From DASYTH01 sp035712165 (lineage in GTDB: Bacteria; Actinomycetota; Actinomycetes; Mycobacteriales; Pseudonocardiaceae): DNA of 64,000 bases. Location of the stretch: the NCBI RefSeq assembly GCF_035712165.1, contig NZ_DASTBH010000485.1, positions 1-64,000 of the forward strand. The letters are read 5' to 3'. Shown in pieces: positions 24,668-33,079 of this stretch. Below the pieces are notes generated by a model, which worked only from the letters and a program-made list of their open reading frames with translations, was not told the origin of the DNA and made no database searches. The translations under genes and the position numbers were made by a program. Within the stretch, counting starts at the first letter, position 1. Every line of letters begins with the position of its first letter.

Positions 24668-26367
24668 AGGCCGTGTCCGACGCCGACGTCGTGAAGGTCA
24701 TCGAGAGCGGCGCCGAGGCGTTGTTCGCCCGTCAGCGCGACAACGGCGTGTTCGGCGACGATCCCCCCGCGTCGGTCCTGGGCACGGCGGGAACCGTGGC
24801 CGCGCTGCACGCGGCCGATCCGGACGGCTCGGCCGACCTGGTCGCGGCGGGCACCGCGTGGTTGCGCGACAACCAGCTCCCGGACGGCGGCTGGGGCGGC
24901 GTCGCCGGTGCGCCGAGCGAGATCGTGCCCACGTCGATCGCGACCGCGGCGCTGGCGATGACCGCGCCGGAGGCCAGCGCCGAGGCGATCGAGGCCGGCC
25001 GCGCCCGGATCACCGCGCTCGGCGGGGTGGACACGGTGACCGACCGGGCGGTCACCCTGATGTGCCGGCAGTTCCTCACCATGGCCGGGATGACCGAGGA
25101 GGCCGGCCCGCTGCGCAGGCTGCCGCTGGAGATCGTCGCCGTCGACCGGGTGCGTCGCCGGCTGGTCTCGTTCCGCACCACGCCCTTCGTCGGCCTCGCC
25201 CTGATGCAGGCGGATCTGTTGCCGGCCAGCCGGTTACGCCGGTACACGCTGGCCCGCGCCCGACCGGCCGCACTGCGGTTGGTGCGTTCGGTCTACGACC
25301 ATGAGGGGAAAACCGGTGCGCTGAGCGAAGATCCGTGGCCGGCCGCGCTGGTGCTGCTCGGCCTGGCCCGGTCCGGCGAGGCCCCGGACATCGCCGAGGC
25401 GATCACCGGTTGGTTGCGCCGGGCGGTTCGTCCGGACGGCGCCTGGGACGCGGTCACCAACCTCGACCTGACCCGCACCGGCTACGCCGCGACCGGCCTG
25501 ATCGCGGCCGGCTACGCCGCCGACCCCCGGCTCGGCCCGACCAGGGATTTCCTGCACGCCACGCGAAAGACCGAGTCGTTCGAGATCCTGGACGTGCCGC
25601 CGGGCGGATGGAGCTTCTCCAACCAGCGCGGCTGGCCGGTGACCCTGGAGTCCGCGGAGATCGTCGCGGCGCTGGCCGGGTTCCCGGACGCCGGCACGGA
25701 TCCGGTGCTGCGCGGCGGAGCCGAGTGGCTGATCGGCCGGCAGGACTCCCGGGGCTCGTGGAGCCTGTGGGTGCGCGACACCAAGCTCGCCAACGACGGG
25801 CCGTGCCCGGCGATCACCAGCCAGGCGATCACCGCGCTGCACGAGTCGGGCCACGCCGACGAGCATCCCGCGATCGTCGCGGCGGCCGAATGGCTGCTGT
25901 CCGTGCCGAACCCCGACGGCACCTTCGACAACCTCTGGTACCGCGACCACACCTCCGGGACCGCCGTGGTGGTCGGCGCCCTGTCCCGGGTCGGCCACGC
26001 CCACCACGACGTGGTGCGCCGGGCGGTCCGGTGGCTGTGCGACACCCAGCTTCCGGACGGCTCCTGGGGTCCCGGCGACGGCACCGACGGATCGGTCGAG
26101 GAGACCGGCTGGGCCGTGCAGGGCCTGCTCGCGGCCGGCGGTGGCACCGAGGTCGCCGGGGCCGTCGGCCGGGGCGTCGGCTGGCTCGTGGCGGCCGCTT
26201 CGCCGGACCACGGCTGGGAACCGACCCGGGTGTGCAACTACATCCGTCACTACATGCACTACGCCAACGCGGTGATCACGCAGTCGGTGGCGTTGAAGGC
26301 GCTGGGCGAGTACCGGGCCGCCACCGCGCGCAGCGCCGCCGACGTTCCCGGTGCGGTCGCCCGATGA
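24664..26367 (+). CDS. Squalene-hopene / oxidosqualene-cyclase-like class II terpene cyclase
   Basis: 567 residues of alpha-alpha barrel with QW-type repeats (PDGGWGG about 77, GGWSFSNQRGW about 315, RGSWSLWVRD about 365, PDGSWGPGDG about 465). Canonical hopene-cyclase DxDD is absent. At the equivalent of the oxidosqualene-cyclase SDCTAE motif the sequence is GWPVTLESAE, with Leu328 and Glu329 where the catalytic Asp and Cys would be. NLDLT at 266-270 is the only other partial match. The protein could start cyclisation at an epoxide using Glu329, or protonate differently. Good ribosome site (GGAGG) and ATGA overlap with the UbiA gene. The following FAD enzyme could provide the epoxide. Confidence 0.85.
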   Translation: MKAVSDADVVKVIESGAEALFARQRDNGVFGDDPPASVLGTAGTVAALHAADPDGSADLVAAGTAWLRDNQLPDGGWGGVAGAPSEIVPTSIATAALAMTAPEASAEAIEAGRARITALGGVDTVTDRAVTLMCRQFLTMAGMTEEAGPLRRLPLEIVAVDRVRRRLVSFRTTPFVGLALMQADLLPASRLRRYTLARARPAALRLVRSVYDHEGKTGALSEDPWPAALVLLGLARSGEAPDIAEAITGWLRRAVRPDGAWDAVTNLDLTRTGYAATGLIAAGYAADPRLGPTRDFLHATRKTESFEILDVPPGGWSFSNQRGWPVTLESAEIVAALAGFPDAGTDPVLRGGAEWLIGRQDSRGSWSLWVRDTKLANDGPCPAITSQAITALHESGHADEHPAIVAAAEWLLSVPNPDGTFDNLWYRDHTSGTAVVVGALSRVGHAHHDVVRRAVRWLCDTQLPDGSWGPGDGTDGSVEETGWAVQGLLAAGGGTEVAGAVGRGVGWLVAAASPDHGWEPTRVCNYIRHYMHYANAVITQSVALKALGEYRAATARSAADVPGAVAR

Positions 26368-27656
26368 CCACCACCATCCCGGACTCGGTCGACGTCGTCG
26401 TCTCCGGCGCCGGCGCCGCCGGACTGGCCGCGGCGCGCGCGCTCGGCGCGACCGGGCGGACCGTGCTCGTGCTGGACCGCCAGCGCACGCCGACCCCGGT
26501 GGCGAAGGGCGAGATCCTGCAGCCGGAGTCGGTCCGGATCCTCGACGAGTGGGGCGTGCTGGAGGCGTTGCGCGCCACCGGGGCCCGCCCGGTCGAGCGC
26601 CTGGCGATCCGGGACCCGCACGGAGAACCGTTGCTGTCCATCGACTACGGCCAACTGCCCGGCCCGTACCGGCAGGTGCTCTGCGCCGAGTACGCCGATC
26701 TGCGTAACGTGCTGGCCGGTGGAATGCCCGGCACGGTGGAGATCCTGCGGGGCGTACGGGTCACCGGCGCGCTGCGGGACGGCGCCGGCCGGGTGTCCGG
26801 TGTGCACACGGTCGGCGACGGGGCCGGTGCCGGCGGCACCGAGATCAGGGCCGGCCTGGTGGTCGCCGCGGACGGCATGTCGTCCCCGCTGCGCAAGGCG
26901 GCCGGGGTCGGTGTGGACCGTCAGGAGTACCCGCACCGGCTGCTCGCGCTCGACGTCGAGGGCGTGGACGTGGCCGCCGAGCTCGCGGCCTACCGCACCG
27001 CCCGGGGGCTGTGCCTGGTGTACCCACTGCCGGGAAACCGTTGCCGGCTCTACGTCCAGGTGCGACCGGACGAGTTCCGGGCGTCCGGAATGGCCGATCT
27101 GAACCCGTGGTGCGACGCGCTGCTCGCCGACGTGCCGGCGATCGCGCCCCTGGGTTCGGCCGTGCGGGCCAGCCTGCGCCGCCGGCAGCTGTTCGCGGTG
27201 TACCGGCTGCGCGCCGACCGGCTGTCCGCGCCGGGCCTGGCGCTGGTCGGCGAGTCCGCGCACGCCGTGCATCCGATGGCCGCGCAGGGCGTCAACAGTT
27301 CGCTCCGCGACGCCGAGACCCTGGCCGGGGCGGTGACCAGTGAGTCCACTGTGGACAATTCGCTTGAGGCGTACGAGGCGGACCGCCGGCCGCGGCTCGA
27401 CCACATCGCGACGGTCAGCCACAACGCCGCGCGCATGATTACCGCCTTGTCCGGGGCGCCGAAACTGCTCGGCGCGCGGATGATGCGCCGGACCGCGGCG
27501 AACCCGCGGCTGCTCCGGCAGACCGCCGGCAACCTGTCCGGAACCGACGTGCGGCCGCTGACCCTCGTCGACCGCCTGTACCAGTTGGGGTTGCTGGTCG
27601 ACCGGCACGCCAACACCCCACCCGTCACCGCTACGGACCGGAGCGAGGCCCGATGA
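26364..27656 (+). CDS. FAD-dependent monooxygenase (possible polyprenyl epoxidase)
   Basis: 430 residues. N-terminal Rossmann motif VVVSGAGAAGLAAARALG, the strand-end Asp in VLVLDRQ, middle motif VVAADGMSSPLRK and C-terminal FAD-ribityl motif LALVGESAHAVHPMAAQGVN (GD replaced by GE). This is the UbiH/squalene-epoxidase/aromatic hydroxylase superfamily. Tight ATGA coupling to the class II cyclase suggests it epoxidises the prenyl chain before cyclisation, as in fungal meroterpenoid pathways and some bacterial sesterterpene pathways; a hydroxylase role or geranylgeranyl-reductase-like role is possible. C-terminal ~60 residues are Arg-rich amphipathic helices that may bind membrane. Confidence 0.87.
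   Translation: MTTTIPDSVDVVVSGAGAAGLAAARALGATGRTVLVLDRQRTPTPVAKGEILQPESVRILDEWGVLEALRATGARPVERLAIRDPHGEPLLSIDYGQLPGPYRQVLCAEYADLRNVLAGGMPGTVEILRGVRVTGALRDGAGRVSGVHTVGDGAGAGGTEIRAGLVVAADGMSSPLRKAAGVGVDRQEYPHRLLALDVEGVDVAAELAAYRTARGLCLVYPLPGNRCRLYVQVRPDEFRASGMADLNPWCDALLADVPAIAPLGSAVRASLRRRQLFAVYRLRADRLSAPGLALVGESAHAVHPMAAQGVNSSLRDAETLAGAVTSESTVDNSLEAYEADRRPRLDHIATVSHNAARMITALSGAPKLLGARMMRRTAANPRLLRQTAGNLSGTDVRPLTLVDRLYQLGLLVDRHANTPPVTATDRSEAR
27344..27356. repeat. GTCCACTGTGGAC palindrome, copy 2
   Basis: Exact complement of the copies in the PCP-TE gene and the second glycosyltransferase gene. It lies inside the FAD-monooxygenase coding sequence, so it has no obvious local regulatory role. 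Confidence 0.55.
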
Positions 27657-28669
27657 CCGCCGTGGAGACCGACGAGTCGACCGACCTGTCGATGAACGAG
27701 ACGCCGTTCCCGCCGCTGCCGACTCTGCGCCGGGTCGTCGAACAGGGCGCGGCACGGCTCAACCGGTACCCGGACCGGACCGCCGCCGCACTGACCGCGG
27801 GCCTGGCCGGGCGGCTGGGCGTCGGACCGGAGGCGATCCTGGTCGGCCCGGGCTCGGCGGGGCTCTGCCAGCATCTGGTGCAGGCGTTCGGCCCCCGGCC
27901 GCACGTCGTGCACGCCGCGCTGTCGTTCGAGGGCTACCCGCTGATCATCGGCAACGCCGGCGCACAGGGTGTCCCGGTGCCGATGGACGGTTACCGGCAC
28001 GACCTCGCGGCGATGGCCGCGGCCGTGACCGGCACCACCAGGTGTGTGCTGATCTGCAACCCCAACAACCCGACCGGCGCGGTGCTGCACCGGGCGGAGC
28101 TTTCCGCGTTCCTCGACCGGGTTCCGGCCGACGTTCCGGTCGTCATCGACGAGGCCTACCGGGAGTTCGTCACCGACCCGGACGTGCCGAACGCGCTGGA
28201 CCTCTACCACGCCTACCCGAACGTGGTGGTGCTGCGCACCTTTTCCAAGGCGTACGGTCTGGCGGCACTGCGGATCGGGTACGCGGTGGTGCCGCCGGCG
28301 CTCGCCGGCCCGGTGCGGATGGCCGGCGCGGTGTTCTTTCCCGGCGCGCTCGGCCAGGCCGCGGCGCTGCGCGCGCTCGAACCGGACGTGACCGCCGAGT
28401 TGGAGCGGCGCTGCGCCACGCTGGTGGCCTCCCGCGACCGGCTCGCCGCCGAACTTCGTGGTCTCGGCCTAACCGTGGCGCCCAGTCAGACGAACTTTCT
28501 CTGGCTGCCGTTGGGGGAGCGGGCTACCCCGTTCGCCGAGTCGGCCCGGGCGGCCGGAATTCTGGTGGCGGCGCTCGACGGCCGGGGCGTGCGGATCACC
28601 GTCGGTTCGGACGAGACCAACGACCGGTTGTGCGCCTTCCTCCGAAGCCACCTCACCAGCCTGACCTGA
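27653..28669 (+). CDS. PLP-dependent aminotransferase, histidinol-phosphate type (class I/II)
   Basis: 338 residues. PLP-fold landmarks: LICNPNNPTGAVL (about 135), VVIDEAYREFV (about 165), RTFSKAYGLAALRIGY with Schiff-base Lys near residue 201, and the C-terminal RITVGSDETNDR Arg block. This is a HisC-like enzyme, but histidine biosynthesis genes are absent, so a specialised transamination is likely. It is the fifth gene of the isoprenoid operon with ATGA overlap, so it may convert an aldehyde or ketone on the terpenoid to an amine, or provide an amino-acid precursor. The 3' end overlaps the convergent DegT gene by 17 bases. Confidence 0.88.
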   Translation: MTAVETDESTDLSMNETPFPPLPTLRRVVEQGAARLNRYPDRTAAALTAGLAGRLGVGPEAILVGPGSAGLCQHLVQAFGPRPHVVHAALSFEGYPLIIGNAGAQGVPVPMDGYRHDLAAMAAAVTGTTRCVLICNPNNPTGAVLHRAELSAFLDRVPADVPVVIDEAYREFVTDPDVPNALDLYHAYPNVVVLRTFSKAYGLAALRIGYAVVPPALAGPVRMAGAVFFPGALGQAAALRALEPDVTAELERRCATLVASRDRLAAELRGLGLTVAPSQTNFLWLPLGERATPFAESARAAGILVAALDGRGVRITVGSDETNDRLCAFLRSHLTSLT

Positions 28670-29768
28670 TGGTCGCCACGATGTGGGCGCGGTCCTCCTC
28701 GGAGAGCCACCAGCCGACCGGGATGGACACCATGCGCTCGCTGACGCTGTCCAGTCCGGGTAGCAGCGAGGCGAACTCGCGGACGCAGCTGTAGACGTCG
28801 TTGCGTTCGTGCACCTGGCTGACCATCACCCCGGCGTCGTCCATCTTGCGCATGAACCCGTCCCGGTCCTCGACCTTGATGGTGTAGATCCAGAACGAGG
28901 GTTCCCGGTCCGCGGAGCGCTCGGTCAGTTCGAGACCGGGGACATCGCTCAGTTCGGCGTCGTAGTGGGCGGCGTTGCGCCGGTGCGCGCGCAGGTTCTC
29001 GTCGGCCTGCTCCAGGTTGGCCAGACCGATGCTCGCGTTGATGTCGTTCATGTGGAACTTGAAGCCGAACTCGGCGATGTCGTTCTTGAACGTGAACCGG
29101 ACGTTGCTGTCCCGGTCGATTCCGTACCAGCGCAACAACCGGGTGCGGCGCTGCAGTTCGTCGTTGGGCAGCACCATGAGGCCGCCGTCGCCACAGGTGA
29201 GGTGCTTGATGGCCTGGAAACTGAACACCGCGATGTTGCCGTGGTTGCCCAGCGGCCGGCCCTGGAAGGTCGCGCCCCAGGCGTGCGCGCAGTCCTCGAT
29301 CACCATCGGCCGGACGCCATGGGTCTGCTCGGCCCGGTCGAGGATCTTGCGCAGCCGTTCGAGATCCACCGGATATCCGGCCCAGTGCACGAGGACGATG
29401 GCCTTCGTGGTCGGAGTGATCTTGCGGGCCAGGTCGTCCAGATCGATGTTGAGGGTGGCCGGATCGACGTCCACCCACCGGATGCGCAGGCCGTTGGCCA
29501 GGATCGGCCAGTTGGTGGCACTGCACGTCATGGGGGTGGTCAGCACCTCGCCGCCATCCTTGCCGCCACCGGTCACCAGGTGCAGGGCGAGGTGCAGCCC
29601 CGAGGTGGCGCTGTTCACCGTGGACACGTTGGCGTGTCCGATCCGGACGGCGAGGGCGCGCTCGAACTCGTCGACCTTCTGTCCCTGCCCGATGAAGCCG
29701 CTCAGCAGGACCTGCTCCAGCAGCGCCGGCGCGGATTTCGACATCGCCACCTTGAAAAGCGGAATCAC
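28653..29768 (-). CDS. DegT/DnrJ/EryC1-family aminotransferase
   Basis: 371 residues. PLP-dependent fold I: NSATSGLHLALHL (about 55), IEDCAHAWGATFQG (about 160), and FSFQAIKHLTCGDGG with the internal aldimine Lys near residue 188. Family members aminate keto-sugars or cyclitols; some act on other ketones. GTG start has an excellent AAGGAGAGG site eight bases upstream. There are no NDP-sugar dehydratases nearby, so either the sugar nucleotide is made elsewhere or the substrate is a carrier-bound or free keto compound. It is last in the leftward KAS III-ACP-thiolase-like-DegT unit. Confidence 0.9.
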   Translation of the reverse strand: MIPLFKVAMSKSAPALLEQVLLSGFIGQGQKVDEFERALAVRIGHANVSTVNSATSGLHLALHLVTGGGKDGGEVLTTPMTCSATNWPILANGLRIRWVDVDPATLNIDLDDLARKITPTTKAIVLVHWAGYPVDLERLRKILDRAEQTHGVRPMVIEDCAHAWGATFQGRPLGNHGNIAVFSFQAIKHLTCGDGGLMVLPNDELQRRTRLLRWYGIDRDSNVRFTFKNDIAEFGFKFHMNDINASIGLANLEQADENLRAHRRNAAHYDAELSDVPGLELTERSADREPSFWIYTIKVEDRDGFMRKMDDAGVMVSQVHERNDVYSCVREFASLLPGLDSVSERMVSIPVGWWLSEEDRAHIVATIRSGW

Positions 29769-29800
29769 CGGAACACCTCTCCTTCGTCCATGACGGCGGG

Positions 29801-30583
29801 CTATCGCACCTCGATCCCGGCCAGGCAGAGATAGCGCAGGTCGGGGTCGTAGTCGGCGGCCACCACCAGGCCCGCCGAGCCGGTGAGCGCGTCGGCCAGG
29901 TGCCACCACACTCCCGTTGTCGGCTGCCCGGCCGGGACCGTCGTGTGGTCCGGGTGACCGGTCCACGCCGCGGCGAGCGCGTCGGAGCGCACGACCCGCA
30001 CGCCGTCGCTGCCGGCGGCCAGTTCGGTGACGTCGCGGTCCGCCTGCCCGGCAACGGCCTCCGGAGCCACGGCCGGGTGCTGGCGCAGGCCCGTGACCCG
30101 CGGGCCGCCGATCGCGCCGAACAGCATGGCGACCCCGCGATGCTCGGCCGGCGTCGGCGCGGTCGAGTCGTAGGGCAGCGTCGCCTGCTCCACGACGATC
30201 AGCAGGGCGCGCGGCGCGCCGTAGTCACGGATGATCCGGAGCCCGGTGAACGGCGCCGCGCTGCCCTGGTCGCAGACGGCGAACGACAGCGGTGTGCCCG
30301 GACAGAGCCGGCTGAGGTAGGTCGCGGTCGCCCGGCCCGGCCACAGGTCGTGGATCGAGAACGCCAGCACCAGCAGGTCGACCGGCTCCGCGGGCGCGAC
30401 CGCGGCGAGAAGCTCCCTGGCCATCTCCCCGTAGGACTGGCCGGACCGGACCCGGTGCGGCTCGGTGCCGAACGGTCGGGTCAGGTCCGCGAAGTAGGCG
30501 TCCACTTCGGCGCGCTGCCCGTCGTCGGCGAGGAACACGGCCGGCGCGGTGAACGTTCTGCGCTCGATCCGGATCAGGCGCAT
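29801..30583 (-). CDS. Short thiolase-fold-like hypothetical protein (KAS partner?)
   Basis: 260 residues, not confidently recognised. The central block DLLVLAFSIHDLWPGRATAT...LSFAVCDQGSAAPFTGLRII...ALLIVVEQATLPYD follows the rhythm of the thiolase N-terminal half: a Cys/Gln-Gly nucleophile-like turn, a helix, then 'ALLIVVEQ'. It is too short for a full ketosynthase and lacks the C-terminal His-Asn half. It lies six bases after the ACP and 32 before the DegT gene, on the same strand as a KAS III. It could be an inactive partner subunit of that KAS III, similar in idea to chain-length factors. Product otherwise unknown. Confidence 0.6.
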   Translation of the reverse strand: MRLIRIERRTFTAPAVFLADDGQRAEVDAYFADLTRPFGTEPHRVRSGQSYGEMARELLAAVAPAEPVDLLVLAFSIHDLWPGRATATYLSRLCPGTPLSFAVCDQGSAAPFTGLRIIRDYGAPRALLIVVEQATLPYDSTAPTPAEHRGVAMLFGAIGGPRVTGLRQHPAVAPEAVAGQADRDVTELAAGSDGVRVVRSDALAAAWTGHPDHTTVPAGQPTTGVWWHLADALTGSAGLVVAADYDPDLRYLCLAGIEVR

Positions 30584-30589
30584 CCCGGG

Positions 30590-30880
30590 TTACCAGGGCC
30601 GGCTGTGCCCGGCGATGAACGTGGCCAACTCGCCCACGGTCTGCAGTTCGTCCGGGTTCATGGTCTCCACGTCGATCTGGATCCCGAGCCCTTCCTCCAG
30701 CTCCAGCAGCAACTCCAGGCCCAGCGACGAGCTGAGACCGAGCTCGTCGGCCAGGTGCATGTCCTCGGTCACCGGCGCCTCGCGCTCGAGCAGCCGCTGC
30801 AACACCGTCGACATGACATCGACGACGCGTTGCCGTAACTCGGCATCGACGGTGTCGAGCTCGGCATCGGGCGCGGTCAT
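30590..30880 (-). CDS. Acyl carrier protein
   Basis: 96 residues. Carrier fold with LADELGLSSSLGLELLLELEE; the phosphopantetheine Ser lies in the SSS run where most ACPs read GxDSL, so the attachment residue must be the middle or last Ser. Strong AAGGAGG site five bases before the ATG. It is encoded 24 bases after the KAS III gene and just before the short thiolase-like gene, so it most likely carries the acyl chain elongated or transferred by that KAS III. Confidence 0.85.
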   Translation of the reverse strand: MTAPDAELDTVDAELRQRVVDVMSTVLQRLLEREAPVTEDMHLADELGLSSSLGLELLLELEEGLGIQIDVETMNPDELQTVGELATFIAGHSRPW

Positions 30881-30904
30881 CCTGGCCTCCTTGGACGTGC
30901 GGTA

Positions 30905-31834
30905 TCAGTGCTGGAACACCATGGCGGCGAACGTCGCCCCGGCCCCGGCGCCGACGGCCGCGACGAGGTAACGGTCACCCTCGCACAGCAGCCCGCGCTC
31001 CCGGGCGGTCTGGTAATTGGCAAACGCGTCGGCGCAGAACAGATGGCCGTTGATCGGCACGTTCGACAGCATCACGCGCTCCACCGGGAAATCGAGCAGC
31101 AGGCACAAACGCTGCCAGGTCACGATGTTCACATTGTGCGGCAGAACCAGCCGAATGTCGTCAAGTGTCAGGCCGGCATCGGCGACCGCCCGCCGGATCA
31201 CCTCGGCCAGCGCCGGGCGGTACTCGCGCTGGAACCGCTCGTTGGGCTCGCCGAGCTCGGCGTCGAACTCGCCGCGCTGGTCGCAGGCGTAGGAAAGCAG
31301 CCGGTCGCGCTTTCCGGTGGCGCTCACCAGACACGCGGCCGAGCCCTCGCCGAAGATCGAGGTGCCGGGCAGCAACCGGGCATCGCGGGTGAAGGCCTTC
31401 TCGCCCGTTAGGACGAGCGCGAGGGCTCCATCGGCAGGATCCCCGGCCAGCAACCGGCCGGCGAGCTGGACCGCCAGCAGTCCGCTGGCGCAGCTCTGCT
31501 GGGTCACGGTGAACGTCAGCGCGTGGCCCAGCCCCAGCTCACCGCAGACCTCGTGCAGCGGGTTTCGCGGATACGGCACGACGACCGGCATCGCCCGGCC
31601 GTAGACCACGTACCGGACCCGGTGCTCCCGGCCGCGCAGCTCGTCGATCCCGGTGGCGGCGGTGCGCAGCAGATCGGCCAGCGACCGGTCCGGGTCGAAC
31701 CGGATCTCGCCCAGTCCGTGGAACCGGCGGAACAGCCTGACCTGCATGTCGGTCAGGCCGAGCGGATCCGCCAGGTTCTCAATGGGCACACGGAAAGCCG
31801 GCGTGTACACCGACACCGCGTCCAGGGCGGTCAT
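30905..31834 (-). CDS. KAS III-like ketosynthase / acyltransferase
   Basis: 309 residues, FabH fold. Catalytic Cys in VTQQSCASGLLAVQ (about 115), His in RLVLPHNVNIVTW (about 235) and Asn in LSNVPINGHLFCADA (about 265), so the Cys-His-Asn triad is intact though its context differs from housekeeping FabH. It may condense a starter acyl-CoA with malonyl-ACP, or, as known for specialised KAS III proteins, transfer an acyl group to a hydroxyl or amine. Start ATG has only a weak GGTGAG site. Divergent from the second glycosyltransferase with 57 bases between. Confidence 0.88.
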   Translation of the reverse strand: MTALDAVSVYTPAFRVPIENLADPLGLTDMQVRLFRRFHGLGEIRFDPDRSLADLLRTAATGIDELRGREHRVRYVVYGRAMPVVVPYPRNPLHEVCGELGLGHALTFTVTQQSCASGLLAVQLAGRLLAGDPADGALALVLTGEKAFTRDARLLPGTSIFGEGSAACLVSATGKRDRLLSYACDQRGEFDAELGEPNERFQREYRPALAEVIRRAVADAGLTLDDIRLVLPHNVNIVTWQRLCLLLDFPVERVMLSNVPINGHLFCADAFANYQTARERGLLCEGDRYLVAAVGAGAGATFAAMVFQH

Positions 31835-31891
31835 ATCGCGAGATCTCACCACGCGGTTCCGGCCACCGTCAACGCGTGCCATCATTGCCCG

Positions 31892-33079
31892 ATGTCGCGG
31901 TTCCTGCTCGTGGTGCTGCCGCTGCCGGGTCATCTCTATCCCATGCTCGCCATCGGGCAGCAGCTTGTCCACAGTGGACACGAGGTGGTCTGGTGCGGTC
32001 CGGAGTCGGTGCTGCGACCGATGGTCGGTTCGGACGCGACGATTCACCCGACCGGCCTGCGCACGTTCCGCCGCTACGACGAGACCGGCATGGCGGGGCT
32101 GCGGGCGCTCTGGGACGGCTACCTGATCCCGTTCAGCCGGTTCATCCTCGGCCCCGTCGACGCCGCGGTGACCGAGCACCGGCCGGACGTCATCGTGACC
32201 GAGCAGTACGCGCTGGCCGGCGCGTTGGTGGCGCACCGGCGCGGCGTGCCGTGGGCGACGCTGTGCACCGGGACCCTCGAGCTCACCCCGCCGCCGGAAC
32301 TTCCGGAGTTCGCGGACTTCGTGGCCGAGCGGGTGGCCAAGGCGGTGGCGATGGCGGGCCTGGCCGGCGACCCGATCGACCCCAGGTTCTCGCCGCACCT
32401 GGTGATCGCCCTGACCACCCGTGGCCTGACCGGCGACGCCGAACTGCCGGACCGCTGCGTGCTCACCGGCGCGGCCACCGGTCCGCGCCCGAACGCCCCG
32501 GATTTTCCCTGGCACGCCTGGGATCCGGACCGGCGGCACGTGCTGGTGACGGTCGGCACCATCGTCGGGCACATGATCGGGGACTTCTACGAACGGACGG
32601 CGGCGGCGCTCGCGCCCATGGCCGGCGAGGTGCAGGCGGTGTTCGTCACCTCCGGGGTCGCCGAAAGCCCGTGGCCGGACAACGTGATCGCCGCCCCGCT
32701 GGTGCCGATGCTGGACCTGATGCCCCGGCTGGACGCGGTGGTGTGCCACGCCGGGGGAGTGGTCAACGAGGCGCTCGCCTGCGGTGTTCCCCTGGTGGTG
32801 GCGCCGGTGCGGGCCGAGCAGGTGGCCCTGGCCCACCAGGTCGCCGCGTCGGGCGCCGGGATCGAGATTCCGATGGCCGAGGTGGGGCCGGACGGGATCG
32901 CCGCCGCGCTGCGGGCCGTGCTGGACGAACCGGGCTACCGGCACCACGCCAAGCGGATCGCCGCCGAGTTCGCCGCCGCCGGGGGCGCGGCCGCGGCCGC
33001 CGCCGAACTCGTGGCGCTCGCGACTGTCGCGCAGCCGCCCCCGACCGCGAGGATGGCCGGGTGGACGAACCCAGGCTGA
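31892..33079 (+). CDS. GT1-family glycosyltransferase (macrolide-GT type)
   Basis: 395 residues. N-terminal RFLLVVLPLPGHLYPMLAIG is the usual acceptor-domain start. The NDP-sugar domain has HVLVTVGTIVGH (about 220) and AVVCHAGGVVNEALACGVP (about 290), with His in the HxGG signature. It would add a sugar to the maturing product. It is first in a long rightward operon; its stop lies within the start region of the thioesterase gene. A good ribosome site is not seen, so leader-poor translation is possible. Confidence 0.9.
   Translation: MSRFLLVVLPLPGHLYPMLAIGQQLVHSGHEVVWCGPESVLRPMVGSDATIHPTGLRTFRRYDETGMAGLRALWDGYLIPFSRFILGPVDAAVTEHRPDVIVTEQYALAGALVAHRRGVPWATLCTGTLELTPPPELPEFADFVAERVAKAVAMAGLAGDPIDPRFSPHLVIALTTRGLTGDAELPDRCVLTGAATGPRPNAPDFPWHAWDPDRRHVLVTVGTIVGHMIGDFYERTAAALAPMAGEVQAVFVTSGVAESPWPDNVIAAPLVPMLDLMPRLDAVVCHAGGVVNEALACGVPLVVAPVRAEQVALAHQVAASGAGIEIPMAEVGPDGIAAALRAVLDEPGYRHHAKRIAAEFAAAGGAAAAAAELVALATVAQPPPTARMAGWTNPG
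31967..31979. repeat. GTCCACAGTGGAC palindrome, copy 3
   Basis: Identical to the copy in the PCP-TE gene, here near the 5' end of the second glycosyltransferase gene. Near-matches occur at 10583-10595 and 57407-57419. Confidence 0.55.

Noticed and set aside
25456..25476. NLDLT segment as the cyclase DxDD catalytic motif
   Set aside because: It has only one matching Asp and lies too far N-terminal relative to the QW repeat that normally carries DxDD. The GWPVTLESAE position aligns better with the known catalytic region.
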